The notes under the pieces are model-generated. The model saw only the letters and a program-made list of their open reading frames with translations, was not told where the DNA came from and did no database searches. Below, in pieces: positions 1-9,100 of a DNA stretch of 32,011 bases. Numbering within the stretch: the first letter of the stretch is position 1; each line of letters starts with the position of its first letter. This stretch comes from Chryseobacterium gleum (GTDB taxonomy: Bacteria > Bacteroidota > Bacteroidia > Flavobacteriales_C > GCA-002722245). Where the stretch lies: positions 1 to 32,011 of the forward strand of contig CAMBXP010000023.1 in NCBI GenBank assembly GCA_945871895.1, read 5' to 3'. The position numbers and the translations under genes were made by a program.

Positions 1-2
1 TA

Positions 3-245
3 TACGCAAGTTCATCCACCGATGATTATGCTGTTGGAGAGAACGCAGAGGTATATCGATTAACAGGTTCGGCGTGGGAATATAAAGAGAAAAGAGTGAC
101 AGACGGTATTTATTTTTCTACAACACAGCAGCTGAGCTGGATAATAAGAATGAAAGTCAACAAGTACGATGCAGTGAGTAATAATCCATCTCCCTGCAGC
201 GCACAAGGCAATACGCACCCCTCTTCTCTAAGAGGGAAGGCGTGA
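3..245 (+). CDS. 3' end of an unidentified protein, cut by the window edge
   Basis: The third forward frame is open from the first base to TGA at 243-245 (about 80 residues). The first half (about residues 1-45, with VYRLTGSAWEY and GIYFSTTQQL) reads like the end of an extracellular beta-rich protein. The last 35 residues are compositionally unlike it (many N, S, P, K). The change happens just after a 45-bp segment that is present again at 268-312. In that second copy the segment lies in another frame and ends in LDLF followed by TGA at 323-325. A plausible inference is that the original gene ended at the second copy and a duplication or insertion moved its end. I do not recognise the family, and the coding status of the last third is doubtful. 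Confidence 0.3.
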   Translation, partial: YASSSTDDYAVGENAEVYRLTGSAWEYKEKRVTDGIYFSTTQQLSWIIRMKVNKYDAVSNNPSPCSAQGNTHPSSLRGKA

Positions 246-312
246 CTTGCTATTTTCATCACAATCGGAAAAGAGTGACATACGGTATTTATTTTTCTAC
301 AACACAGCAGCT
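89..312. repeat. Pair of 45-bp direct repeats flanking a 134-bp spacer
   Basis: Positions 89-133 and 268-312 match at 44 of 45 bases; the only difference is G102 against T281. Both copies run from GAAAAGAGTGAC to CAACACAGCAGCT. The spacer between them has no recognisable transposase or terminal inverted repeat, but it contains a small hairpin at 219-236. The layout fits either a tandem duplication followed by divergence of the middle, or insertion of a short non-coding element. Confidence 0.85.
219..236. repeat. Small GC-rich hairpin in the repeat spacer
   Basis: CCCTCTT at 219-225 and AAGAGGG at 230-236 form a perfect 7-bp stem with a CTCT loop. There is no following T-run, so it is not an obvious terminator. 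It may belong to a dispersed intergenic repeat, which cannot be tested from one window. Confidence 0.5.
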
Positions 313-391
313 TGACTTGTTTTGAAATACTATTGCTTATTTCTCCCTTACTTTTTATAAATTAGCCCCCTCACATTTCAAAATACAAAAA
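246..391. other. Intergenic region upstream of the phosphohexomutase
   Basis: This stretch holds the second copy of the 45-bp repeat and then AT-rich DNA leading to the phosphohexomutase. A weak match to the Bacteroidota -7 element (TACTTTTT, 349-356, last base T instead of G) lies 24 nt after a TTTG at 321-324. That spacing is longer than in the best promoter of this window, so I give it little weight. No convincing gene or RNA is seen. Confidence 0.35.
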
Positions 392-1801
392 ATGACTAAG
401 ATTAAATTTGGTACCGACGGTTGGAGAGCGATAATAGCAAAAGAATTTACGGTTGATAATGTAGCAAGAGTGACTGTTGGTTTGGTGCATTGGTTGAAAA
501 AAGAAAATAAAGCTTCTAAAGGGGTGGTGATAGGGTATGATTGCCGTTTTGGCGGACAATTATTCTCTGAAACAGTGGCGAAGGTGTTGGGCGCAGAAGG
601 TATTAAGGTTTTTTTAAGCGATAGAATTGTTACTACGCCAATGACTTCATTAGGAACCTTGGAGTTGGGCGCAGGTGTTGGTGTGGTGATTACCGCAAGT
701 CACAACCCGCCTGATTACAATGGTTATAAATTAAAAGGAGAGTTTGGCGGACCATTATTAGATGTTCATGTTAACGAAGTAGAGGCCTTAATTCCCGCTC
801 AACACACTTACGATTTAGAATCTATTTCTTTAGAAGATTTAAAGAAAAACGGATTGCTTCAATATGTTGATTTAGAAACGGCTTACATCAAAAGAGTAGA
901 AGCTAATTTCGATTTAGAGTTGATCAAAAAATCGGGCATGAGTTTCGCTTACGATGCGATGTATGGTGCAGGACAATTCGCGATGCGTCGTATCTTGCCT
1001 GATATCACTTTCTTGCACTGCGATTACAATCCGGGTTTCGATGGTACAGCTCCTGAGCCTATCCACAGAAACTTAGGTGAGTTTTCTGATATGATTAAAA
1101 TTGCTGGCGATATTGATTGCGGTTTAGCTACCGATGGCGATGCAGACAGACTTGGTTTGTACAACAGCAAAGGAGAGTTTGTAGATTCTCACCATATTAT
1201 TTTGTTGTTGATTAACTACCTGAAACAATACAAAAAAATGGATGGAAAAGTGGTAATCGCTTTTTCTGTATCAGATAGAATTAAGAAGTTGTGCAAGGCT
1301 TTAGGCCTAGAGGTTGTGACTACCAAAATCGGATTCAAATACGTTTGTGATAAATTGTTGAGCGACGATGTTTTGTTGGGTGGAGAAGAATCGGGTGGTG
1401 TTGCTATTAAAGGTCATATTCCTGAACGCGATGGTATTTGGATGGGTTTAACCATTTGGGAATACATGGCGAAAACAGGAAAAACTTTAGATGATTTAGT
1501 GGCTGAAGTGTACGAAATAGTGGGTGAATTCGCTTTCGAAAGAATAGATTTACACATTAGCGAAGCCATCAAACAAAAGGTGATGGTCAATTGTAAAAAC
1601 GACAAATACACTGAATTTGCTGGAAGAAAAATCACGCGAGTAGAAAAGATAGATGGCTTTAAGTTTTTCTTTGGTGACGACGAGTGGTTGATGATTAGAC
1701 CTAGCGGTACAGAGCCAGTTTTAAGAACATATTGCGAATCTTCATCAAGTGAAGAAGCATTTTCTTTATTGAAAAAATCACATCAGTTATTGTTGAGTTA
1801 A
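392..1801 (+). CDS. Phosphoglucomutase/phosphomannomutase-family enzyme
   Basis: A 469-residue alpha-D-phosphohexomutase, which interconverts 1- and 6-phosphates of hexoses through a phosphoserine intermediate in the cytoplasm. All four family signatures are present in the right order: the phosphoserine loop TASHNP with Ser103, the metal-binding DGDADR (Asp248, Asp250, Asp252), the sugar-specificity loop GGEESGG at 331-337, and the phosphate-binding RPSGTEP at 436-442. The GEESGG loop is typical of PGM/PMM enzymes rather than GlmM, so glucose- or mannose-phosphate is the likely substrate, but which one cannot be decided. The ATG at 392 gives the usual family length. Its stop codon shares one base with the start of the next gene (TAATG), which implies translational coupling. 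Confidence 0.93.
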   Translation: MTKIKFGTDGWRAIIAKEFTVDNVARVTVGLVHWLKKENKASKGVVIGYDCRFGGQLFSETVAKVLGAEGIKVFLSDRIVTTPMTSLGTLELGAGVGVVITASHNPPDYNGYKLKGEFGGPLLDVHVNEVEALIPAQHTYDLESISLEDLKKNGLLQYVDLETAYIKRVEANFDLELIKKSGMSFAYDAMYGAGQFAMRRILPDITFLHCDYNPGFDGTAPEPIHRNLGEFSDMIKIAGDIDCGLATDGDADRLGLYNSKGEFVDSHHIILLLINYLKQYKKMDGKVVIAFSVSDRIKKLCKALGLEVVTTKIGFKYVCDKLLSDDVLLGGEESGGVAIKGHIPERDGIWMGLTIWEYMAKTGKTLDDLVAEVYEIVGEFAFERIDLHISEAIKQKVMVNCKNDKYTEFAGRKITRVEKIDGFKFFFGDDEWLMIRPSGTEPVLRTYCESSSSEEAFSLLKKSHQLLLS

Positions 1802-2730
1802 TGAAAGCGAAGGCATTGGTATTTATTTTTTGCCTAAGTTTTTCTATAGATGTAATGGCGCAGGATTCCCTTTCTGCGCCATCTCTTTTTCAGACGAGTG
1901 AAGTCATTAATAAAAAGCGCAGAAATCTTGTGGTGGGAGGCGAGTTGCTGATAGGCACTGCAACCCTAATTGGTTTAGATAGATTGTGGTATGCCAACTA
2001 CCCGCGTTCTCCATTGCATTTGTTTAACGATAATGACGAGTGGTTGCAAATGGACAAAATGGGCCATGCGCAAACATCTTATTCTTTGGGACAAAGCGGC
2101 TATAGTCTTTTGAAGTGGGCAGGAGTGAAGGAGAAGAATGCTATGTGGTATGGTGGTTCTTTGGGCTTGATGTTTACCTCGGTAGTAGAAGTGTTAGATG
2201 GCGTTTCATCACAATGGGGTTTTTCTATGGGCGATTTTATTGCCGATGCTTCGGGTACCGTTTTGTTTATTGGTCAGCAAGCCCTGTGGAAAGAGCAGCG
2301 CATACTTTTTAAATGGACTTTCATGCCATCGCCCTACGCGCAATACCGGCCGAATGTACTAGGTAAAGATTGGACTCAACAGTGGTTGAAAGATTACAAC
2401 GGTCAGACATACTGGTTGAGCATTGATGTGGCCGCTTTTTTGCCAAAAACAAGCAAATATCCCAAATGGTTGAATTTAGCTTTGGGTTATGGTGCCGATG
2501 GTATGACAGGTGGTAGCTCAAATCCTTTGATAGTAAATGGAAAATCAATTCCGTATTTCGATCGGCATCGCCAGTATTTCTTATCGTTCGATATTAATTT
2601 AAACAAGATAAAAATTAAGAACAGTTTTCTCAAAGCGGTTTGCAAGACCGTCGGTTTTATTAAAATTCCAGCCCCAACTTTAGAGTTAATACCTGGTAAA
2701 GGCGCGTATTTTCATACATTATATTTTTAA
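1801..2730 (+). CDS. DUF2279 (YfiM-like) envelope protein
   Basis: A 309-residue protein with an N-terminal signal peptide (hydrophobic core, likely cleavage after VMA at residue 20). It carries the DUF2279/YfiM signature in order: DKMGHA at residues 85-90, an EVLDG segment at 130-134, WGFSMGDF around 139-146 and a glycine-rich hydrophobic stretch after it. The C-terminal 100 residues contain alternating aromatic segments that could be outer-membrane or periplasmic beta structure. The family function is not established. The gene starts inside the stop codon of the phosphohexomutase, so both are probably on one transcript. The next gene follows after 47 bases without a visible terminator. Confidence 0.8.
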   Translation: MKAKALVFIFCLSFSIDVMAQDSLSAPSLFQTSEVINKKRRNLVVGGELLIGTATLIGLDRLWYANYPRSPLHLFNDNDEWLQMDKMGHAQTSYSLGQSGYSLLKWAGVKEKNAMWYGGSLGLMFTSVVEVLDGVSSQWGFSMGDFIADASGTVLFIGQQALWKEQRILFKWTFMPSPYAQYRPNVLGKDWTQQWLKDYNGQTYWLSIDVAAFLPKTSKYPKWLNLALGYGADGMTGGSSNPLIVNGKSIPYFDRHRQYFLSFDINLNKIKIKNSFLKAVCKTVGFIKIPAPTLELIPGKGAYFHTLYF

Positions 2731-2777
2731 TTTATTTCGCTTGTAACTAATTGTTTTAGCCTGGCGTAAGCAAGCTA

Positions 2778-5700
2778 ATGCTTAAACATTTATTATTTAT
2801 TTTTCTTCTCTCTTTTTCAATGCATTTGCGCGCTGCGAATAGCGTTCCTAGTAATATTTTCTTATCATCTAGTAGCGTTAATGAGAATTCGGTAATTGGC
2901 ACTGTTATAGGTACTTTATCTACTGCGGATGCTGATGTTTATGATTCGCATACTTATTCTTTGGTTGCGGGTGCAGGAGGAGGAAGCAATAGCTCTTTTA
3001 CTATTGCAGGAAATCAATTGTTAAGTAATATTGTTTTCAACTATGAATTTGTTTCTTCTTGCTCTATCAGAGTGCAAACGAACGATGGAAATGGCGGTGT
3101 ATTCGAAAAGATTTTTGTGATTACGGTAAACAATATCAATGATGTTCCCTACAGTATTGTTCTTTCAAATTCCTCAGTAAATGAAAATGTTTCTTTGTCT
3201 TCTTTGGTTGGCAATTTGAGTGCTTTGGATGGCGATGTTGGCGATGTGCATACTTATACTTTGGTAGCTGGCGCTGGTAGTGCTAACAATGCCTCATTTA
3301 CAATTTCAGGAAATCAACTGCTTACTGCCACTGCTCTTAATTTTGAGGTTAAAAGCAGTTATTCTATTAGAATTCAAACCAATGATGGTAATGGTGGAAC
3401 TTATCAAAAAGCCTTCAGCATAGCTGTTAATGATGTTAATGAAGCTCCCTTGTATCATGATGCAGCAGTTTCTATTGTGGAGAATTTGAGCAATGCTTCC
3501 AATGTTTTAAATACTTCTGCGACTGATGTAGATGGCTTACAAGTGCTAACCTATTCTATTGTTTCAGGAAATACTGGCGGAGCATTTAGCATTAATTCCT
3601 CTAGCGGTCAAATTTCAGTAGCAAATAGTTTTGCCTTGAATTACGAAGGCACACCGTTGTTTAGTTTGGTGGTTCGTGCTACTGATAATGGCACAGGTTC
3701 TCTCTTTGATAATGCTGCAATAAGCATAACAATTACCAATGTAAATGACTCGCCTGTTTTTACCGTACCGGGTGCGCAGGTGGTGAATGAATTTACGAAC
3801 TTAAATATTTCACCGATTGTTATCAATGATGAGGATTTGAGCACCGATTCTATGTGGGCCTCTCTAACTTGTAATCATGGTAGAATCACCTTGTTTAGTA
3901 CAACAGGTTTAAGATTCGTGGCGGGCGATGGAGTTGATGATACACTAATAGGATTTTTTGGTTCGGTGGCAAATGTAAGCGCTGCGCTTTCTGCTCTACT
4001 TTACAAAAGCAATGATGATTATGTTGGTTCAGATCAAGTGTTGGTTGGAATTAGAGATTATGGTTTAAATAACAATGGTGTGATAACTATTAATAAGTCA
4101 GTAGATATCACCGTAAATGCAGTTGCAGTTTCATTTGTTACGCAAACGGTTGGTGCCACAATTTGTCAGTGGAGAAGCCATTTGTTTCATGTGAACACTG
4201 CCGGAACCAACCCAATGACTTATCAATGGAAGCATAACGGTTCTCCCATTTTAGGAGCAACAAATGATTCATTGCAAATTGATAGCTCACTTGCTTTAGA
4301 TGCAGGTACCTATCAATGTGAGGTAACAAATCCTGCTGGAATATATCATTCCACCTTAGTTAATTTAGTGGTGAATGCTACTCCTCAAATTTCTTTTTCC
4401 AGTAACGAAGTTTGTGTGGGTTCAACAACAAATTTAACCAATACATCGCTTATAGATTACGATAATATTGCACTGTATTCATGGGATTTTGATGACAATA
4501 ATATGGTGTCTTCATTGGCTTCTCCATCAAGAGTCTTTGGTGCGGATGGAACATTTAACGTGTTGCTCATTGTAACAAGTGATAAAAATTGTGCCGATAC
4601 TTTGCTGCAAGCAGTGGTTGTAAATCCTTATCCGCAAACAAATTTTACCGCAGGTGATATTTGTTTTGTAGATACACTAAAACCACTAAATAACACAACT
4701 ATTAATGCAGGAACAATATCCTATGTTTGGAATTTCGGAGATGGTTCTACTTCCATTCAAAAGAATCCTAGTCACAAATATGTATCTACCGATTCATATA
4801 ATTTAACCTTAACATCAACTTCTAATAAGGGATGTAGTACTTCTAAAAATCAAACCATTACTGTTAATCCATCACCTATTGCCAATTTTGTGGTGCCCGA
4901 CATATGCGATTCTACCGAAGCTAAATTTCAAGGGGTGAGTAGTATTAGTTCGGGTAGCATTGTTCATTTTTGGGATTTTGGCGATGGAGATACCAACTAC
5001 AATGAAATTAATCCAATGCATTTGTATGTAGGAGATGGAACTTATCATGTTCAATTGAGGGTGCTGAGTGACCAGTTTTGTTCGGATAGTGTGGTGAAAG
5101 AGATTAAAGTATTTCGCAATCCTGCTTTAGTTGTTACTGCTGTTAATCCTCTTTGCTATAATGCGCTTTCGGGGTCTATAAGTGCTAACTCGTCTCAGGG
5201 AATGGCTCCTTATTTTTATTCGTTAAATGGTGGTAGTTTTACTTTGGTGCCAGTGTTTAGATTGTTGGGTGCGGGTACTTATACGTTGTTGGTTATGGAC
5301 AATAGAAATTGTATCACCAATAATGTTGTAGTATTAACACAGCCCGATCAATTGAAGTTTACCGTTGAAAATATTACCGATATTAAATGTGCCGGAGCTT
5401 ACACAGGTTCCTATCTTGTAGTTCCGGAAGGAGGTACGCCTCCCTATTCTTTTTTGCAAAACAAAATCGATTTAGATACCAATATCTATAAATTCGATGT
5501 TGCCGATACGGGCTATTTTGCAAATTTGAATGCTAAATTGTATCGCAATATTTTGCTAGATTATAATGGCTGTAAAACACGATTCAATGTGTCTATTTCA
5601 GAGCCTTCACCAGTAGCGCTTTCTGTTCAATATGAAAATATTAGCTGCAAAGGCTTTAGTGATGGAGAAATAGCTGTTGCTGCTATTGGTGGTGTAGGTC

Positions 5701-7058
5701 ACTTTGCTCACTCAATAGATGGAGGATTGAATTATCAAAGCAGCAATATCTTTAGCGCCCTATCTGCAAATGATTATTTGGTCTCGGTAAAGGATAGCAA
5801 CGGCTGTGGCGCTTCATTTAATGTTAATTTAATTGAGCCCGCTTTACCTTTAGGCGCGCAGGCAAATGTTATACAGCAAGTGAAATGCTATGGCGACAGC
5901 ACAGCAACTGTAGTTTTGAGCAGTGACGGAGGCACAGGTATTGTTCAATATTCATTAGATCAACAAAATTCTTTTTCTACCACAACTTTACTTAACAAAT
6001 TACCTTTTGGCAATCATAAGGCCTATGTTATAGATGAGAACAATTGTGTAGATTCTGTTGTATTTGCAATTAGTCAGCCTACCAATCCTTTAAGCATTCA
6101 AAATGTTATTGGGATAGATGCTTTGTGTTATGGCAATAGTGATGCGTCTGCTTCTGTTGTGGCTAATGGCGGCACAGGAGTGCTTAAGTATTCTATCTCT
6201 AATTTTTTTCAAAGTAATAATACTTTTGAAAATTTGTTTGCGGGAACTTATTTAACCAAAGTAAAAGATGCAAATGGCTGTTTGGATACTCATTGGGTTA
6301 CGCTGCAGCAGCCTTCAAAACTGTATTTTGATAGTGTGTTGATTAGCGGTGTTTCATGTAAAAATGATGCTTTTGGTGTAGCAAATATTAAAGTGTTGGG
6401 AGGAACTTCTCCTTATGCTTACACGGCAGGGAGTGCATACCAAATTCAGGGTTTATTCAATACGCTGGCAGGCGGAGAACACTATACTTTTGTAAGCGAC
6501 GATAAAGGTTGTACCATTGATACTTTAATTGATATTCCTTTTCTTTACGACTTGGCCAAAGCAGACTTTTCACCTTTTGTTGCAGGCAGGGTAATTACCT
6601 TTAACAACTCTTCATCAAATGCGCTTGCACAGGAATGGAATTTTGGCGATGGAACAAAATCATTTGCGGCTCTTCCTATTCATCAGTATGCCAGTAAGGG
6701 AATTTATACAGTTTCATTAAAAGTAAGCAATCAATGCAATAGCGATTCTGTGTCAACAATACTAAATATTGGTTCTGTTGGGGTGGATGAGGAAGTAAAT
6801 AAGGCTTTGTCTTTGTACCCTAATCCTTGCGATGATTATTTTGTTCTTGATTTTTCTTCTGTGCATTTACCGATAGAGAATAGTGTAGTAAGCCTTTATG
6901 ATATGTTGGGTAATTTATTGCTGCACAAGCAATTTTCTTTTCAAGATGGATCGTTAGTGCTAAATTGGTCTACCACAGAATTATCGTCGGGTAAATATTT
7001 CATTCATCTATCAAACAATCAATTTACTATTGTTAAATCTGTTGAGGTTATTCATTAA
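2778..7058 (+). CDS. Giant T9SS-secreted adhesin with cadherin-like, Ig, PKD and SprB-type repeats
   Basis: A 1426-residue modular surface protein. Domains in order: signal peptide (1-20, LRA cleavage); three cadherin-like repeats at about 25-120, 125-220 and 225-325, ending in Ca-binding-type linkers such as VNDVNEAP and VNDSP; a further beta domain (330-450); an Ig-like domain (453-534); three PKD domains (535-782, with WDFDD, WNFGDG, WDFGDG); six SprB-type repeats (783-1255, each with a C-x-G/N start, GGxxPY/Y-type core and xxQP/EP end); a fourth PKD (1259-1335); and a type A T9SS sorting domain from YPNP at about 1347 to the end. The first two cadherin repeats are close copies (shared RxQTNDGNGG), suggesting duplication. 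The likely role is surface adhesion or gliding. The stop overlaps the next start by one base. Confidence 0.9.
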   Translation: MLKHLLFIFLLSFSMHLRAANSVPSNIFLSSSSVNENSVIGTVIGTLSTADADVYDSHTYSLVAGAGGGSNSSFTIAGNQLLSNIVFNYEFVSSCSIRVQTNDGNGGVFEKIFVITVNNINDVPYSIVLSNSSVNENVSLSSLVGNLSALDGDVGDVHTYTLVAGAGSANNASFTISGNQLLTATALNFEVKSSYSIRIQTNDGNGGTYQKAFSIAVNDVNEAPLYHDAAVSIVENLSNASNVLNTSATDVDGLQVLTYSIVSGNTGGAFSINSSSGQISVANSFALNYEGTPLFSLVVRATDNGTGSLFDNAAISITITNVNDSPVFTVPGAQVVNEFTNLNISPIVINDEDLSTDSMWASLTCNHGRITLFSTTGLRFVAGDGVDDTLIGFFGSVANVSAALSALLYKSNDDYVGSDQVLVGIRDYGLNNNGVITINKSVDITVNAVAVSFVTQTVGATICQWRSHLFHVNTAGTNPMTYQWKHNGSPILGATNDSLQIDSSLALDAGTYQCEVTNPAGIYHSTLVNLVVNATPQISFSSNEVCVGSTTNLTNTSLIDYDNIALYSWDFDDNNMVSSLASPSRVFGADGTFNVLLIVTSDKNCADTLLQAVVVNPYPQTNFTAGDICFVDTLKPLNNTTINAGTISYVWNFGDGSTSIQKNPSHKYVSTDSYNLTLTSTSNKGCSTSKNQTITVNPSPIANFVVPDICDSTEAKFQGVSSISSGSIVHFWDFGDGDTNYNEINPMHLYVGDGTYHVQLRVLSDQFCSDSVVKEIKVFRNPALVVTAVNPLCYNALSGSISANSSQGMAPYFYSLNGGSFTLVPVFRLLGAGTYTLLVMDNRNCITNNVVVLTQPDQLKFTVENITDIKCAGAYTGSYLVVPEGGTPPYSFLQNKIDLDTNIYKFDVADTGYFANLNAKLYRNILLDYNGCKTRFNVSISEPSPVALSVQYENISCKGFSDGEIAVAAIGGVGHFAHSIDGGLNYQSSNIFSALSANDYLVSVKDSNGCGASFNVNLIEPALPLGAQANVIQQVKCYGDSTATVVLSSDGGTGIVQYSLDQQNSFSTTTLLNKLPFGNHKAYVIDENNCVDSVVFAISQPTNPLSIQNVIGIDALCYGNSDASASVVANGGTGVLKYSISNFFQSNNTFENLFAGTYLTKVKDANGCLDTHWVTLQQPSKLYFDSVLISGVSCKNDAFGVANIKVLGGTSPYAYTAGSAYQIQGLFNTLAGGEHYTFVSDDKGCTIDTLIDIPFLYDLAKADFSPFVAGRVITFNNSSSNALAQEWNFGDGTKSFAALPIHQYASKGIYTVSLKVSNQCNSDSVSTILNIGSVGVDEEVNKALSLYPNPCDDYFVLDFSSVHLPIENSVVSLYDMLGNLLLHKQFSFQDGSLVLNWSTTELSSGKYFIHLSNNQFTIVKSVEVIH

Positions 7059-9100
7059 TGCTGAAAATAAAAAAAATAGTATTTCTTTTTCTGGTGATTT
7101 CATCGCTTGGCGCTAACGCGCAATTGCTAGTCGATTTTAATTACCAAATGGCTTGCGAAAATTCGCCTGTACAAATCAATTATATTGTAGAATTAGCCAA
7201 CGATAGTATTGTTGCATACGCTTGGGATTTGAACAATGATTTACAATACAACGATGCCTCAGGTGCTTTAGTGGCCTATGTTTTTGGGGGTAGTGGGAAT
7301 TTTTCTGTTGGCTTAAGAATTGTGTCGGTAAATTCTGATACCGCTTATATGCGCAAAGATATCTTTGTTCATCCTTTGCCTGTTGCTGATTTTTCGGTGC
7401 AAGAGGTGTGTATGAATCAAATGATTCAAACTGTGGATCAATCGGTTGACAATGGTGCAACAATTAAGTTTTACAAGTGGGCTTTCGATGCAGTAGCTTC
7501 TGTTTTAGATTCTCTAGGTAATGCGCCAAATTATTTCTTTAGCACAGAAGGCTTGCATGATATTCGTTTGGATCTAATTACTGAAGCTGGCTGCACCGCA
7601 TCGGTGCATAAAAATGTACAGGTAAATCCTATACCTAAAGCCAACTTTAGTGTAAACAACAGTTGTATTGGAGATACTTCATTTTTTAATTCTCAATCTA
7701 CCATCAACTCGGGAACGGTGAGTCAGTTTTTATGGGATTTTAATAGTGACGGTCAGTTTTCTGATGCATCTGGTATAGCTGCCAAATACGCTTTTTTTTC
7801 TACAGGTAACTGGCCTGTTTCATTAAGGGTGTTGAGTGCAAAAGGTTGTGCTCACGATACTTCAACGTCGGTGGCTGTTTACCCTCGGCCGCATGCCATG
7901 TTTGCCCATCAAGATGCCTGTGAAAAATCTAACATCGATATCAGTAATATTTCTTTCACCGATTTTGGTGCACTTAGTTATTCATGGACTTTTGGCGATG
8001 GCGATACTTCTTCTTCGTTTGAGCCCGCGCATTCGTATGCACATGCTGGTAACTATGCATTGAAGCTTAAAGTAAATTCTGTTTTTAGTTGTGCCGATTC
8101 TATTGTAAAAAAGATAGAGGTTTATCCACTTCCTTCAGTTAACTTTTCTGCCGTTGATGTTTGTTTAAAAAAAGAAATGCATTTCACAAATGCCAGTTTT
8201 TCTGCTTCAGGAATTAAAAAATACACCTGGAATTTCGATGATGGTGCGGGTACGGTTTCACAAAATCCATCTCATGTTTTTAAAGATGCTGGCTCTTTCG
8301 ATGTTTCTTTAGAAGTATTGAGTAACGATGGTTGTGTGGCCAATACGCATAAAATTGTTCATGTTTTTGCTTTGCCTGATGCTTCTATTTATGCTGGAGT
8401 TACTAGTTTGTGCGAGGGTGATAGTGTTTTTTTACAAGGAATTAATTTGTCGGGAAAAACCTACGTATGGAGCACTGGTTCTGCAGATCAAGGAATTTAT
8501 GTAAAGCATGCCGATCAATACGAATTAATTGTTTTTGATAACAACAATTGTTGGTCGAAAGATTCTATAAGCATCATGACGAAAGAGGTGCCTAATTTTA
8601 ATCATTCTGCAGATACAACAGTTACGCTTGGCACCCCAATCAGTCTTTATGCCGATGGTTTTTATGATTTCATTTGGAAAGATGAACAAAACAATACGGT
8701 GAATCAAAAAGCAGAGTTTGATTTAATACCTTTTGAAACACAACAATATTCGGTAACAGCTACCAACGATAAAGAATGCAGTACCACGCATTTTATTAAT
8801 GTGAACGTAATTAAAGATTACAATTTGGTGACCAACGATATTATTACGCCCAATGGTGATGGCAAAAATGATGTTTGGAAAATTAATTACATCACGGTGT
8901 ATCCCGATTGTGATGTGATTGTGTTTAATCGCTGGGGTCAAGAGGTGTATCGCTCTGCAGGTGGTTATCAAAACAATTGGGGTGGGGTAGCAAACAATGG
9001 CAACGAATTGCCCGATGGAGCTTATTATTATGTAATTACTTGTTCGGGGATGAAGAAAGATATTACCGGACCGTTAACAGTTTTGAGATCGAGAGAATGA
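7058..9100 (+). CDS. PKD-repeat surface protein with type B (CHU_C) T9SS sorting domain
   Basis: A 680-residue exported protein. It has a signal peptide (1-21, ANA-Q), five PKD-like domains (about 22-437, including FGDGDTSSS and WNFDDGAG), two further Ig-like beta domains (438-585) and a gliding-motility-associated C-terminal domain (588-680: TPNGDGKNDVW, VIVFNRWGQEVY, LPDGAYYYVI). That C-terminal domain is the type B T9SS signal. Work in Flavobacterium johnsoniae established that type B proteins need a cognate PorP/SprF-like protein, usually encoded just downstream. Exactly such a gene follows here, overlapping by four bases (ATGA). The function is probably adhesive or structural at the cell surface; the ligand is unknown. 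Confidence 0.9.
   Translation: MLKIKKIVFLFLVISSLGANAQLLVDFNYQMACENSPVQINYIVELANDSIVAYAWDLNNDLQYNDASGALVAYVFGGSGNFSVGLRIVSVNSDTAYMRKDIFVHPLPVADFSVQEVCMNQMIQTVDQSVDNGATIKFYKWAFDAVASVLDSLGNAPNYFFSTEGLHDIRLDLITEAGCTASVHKNVQVNPIPKANFSVNNSCIGDTSFFNSQSTINSGTVSQFLWDFNSDGQFSDASGIAAKYAFFSTGNWPVSLRVLSAKGCAHDTSTSVAVYPRPHAMFAHQDACEKSNIDISNISFTDFGALSYSWTFGDGDTSSSFEPAHSYAHAGNYALKLKVNSVFSCADSIVKKIEVYPLPSVNFSAVDVCLKKEMHFTNASFSASGIKKYTWNFDDGAGTVSQNPSHVFKDAGSFDVSLEVLSNDGCVANTHKIVHVFALPDASIYAGVTSLCEGDSVFLQGINLSGKTYVWSTGSADQGIYVKHADQYELIVFDNNNCWSKDSISIMTKEVPNFNHSADTTVTLGTPISLYADGFYDFIWKDEQNNTVNQKAEFDLIPFETQQYSVTATNDKECSTTHFINVNVIKDYNLVTNDIITPNGDGKNDVWKINYITVYPDCDVIVFNRWGQEVYRSAGGYQNNWGGVANNGNELPDGAYYYVITCSGMKKDITGPLTVLRSRE

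Noticed and set aside
8977..9096. Longer start of the PorP-OmpA gene at 8977
   Set aside because: It would lie deep inside the type B sorting domain of the upstream gene and place 40 residues before a clear signal peptide; ATG 9097 with an ATGA overlap fits better.
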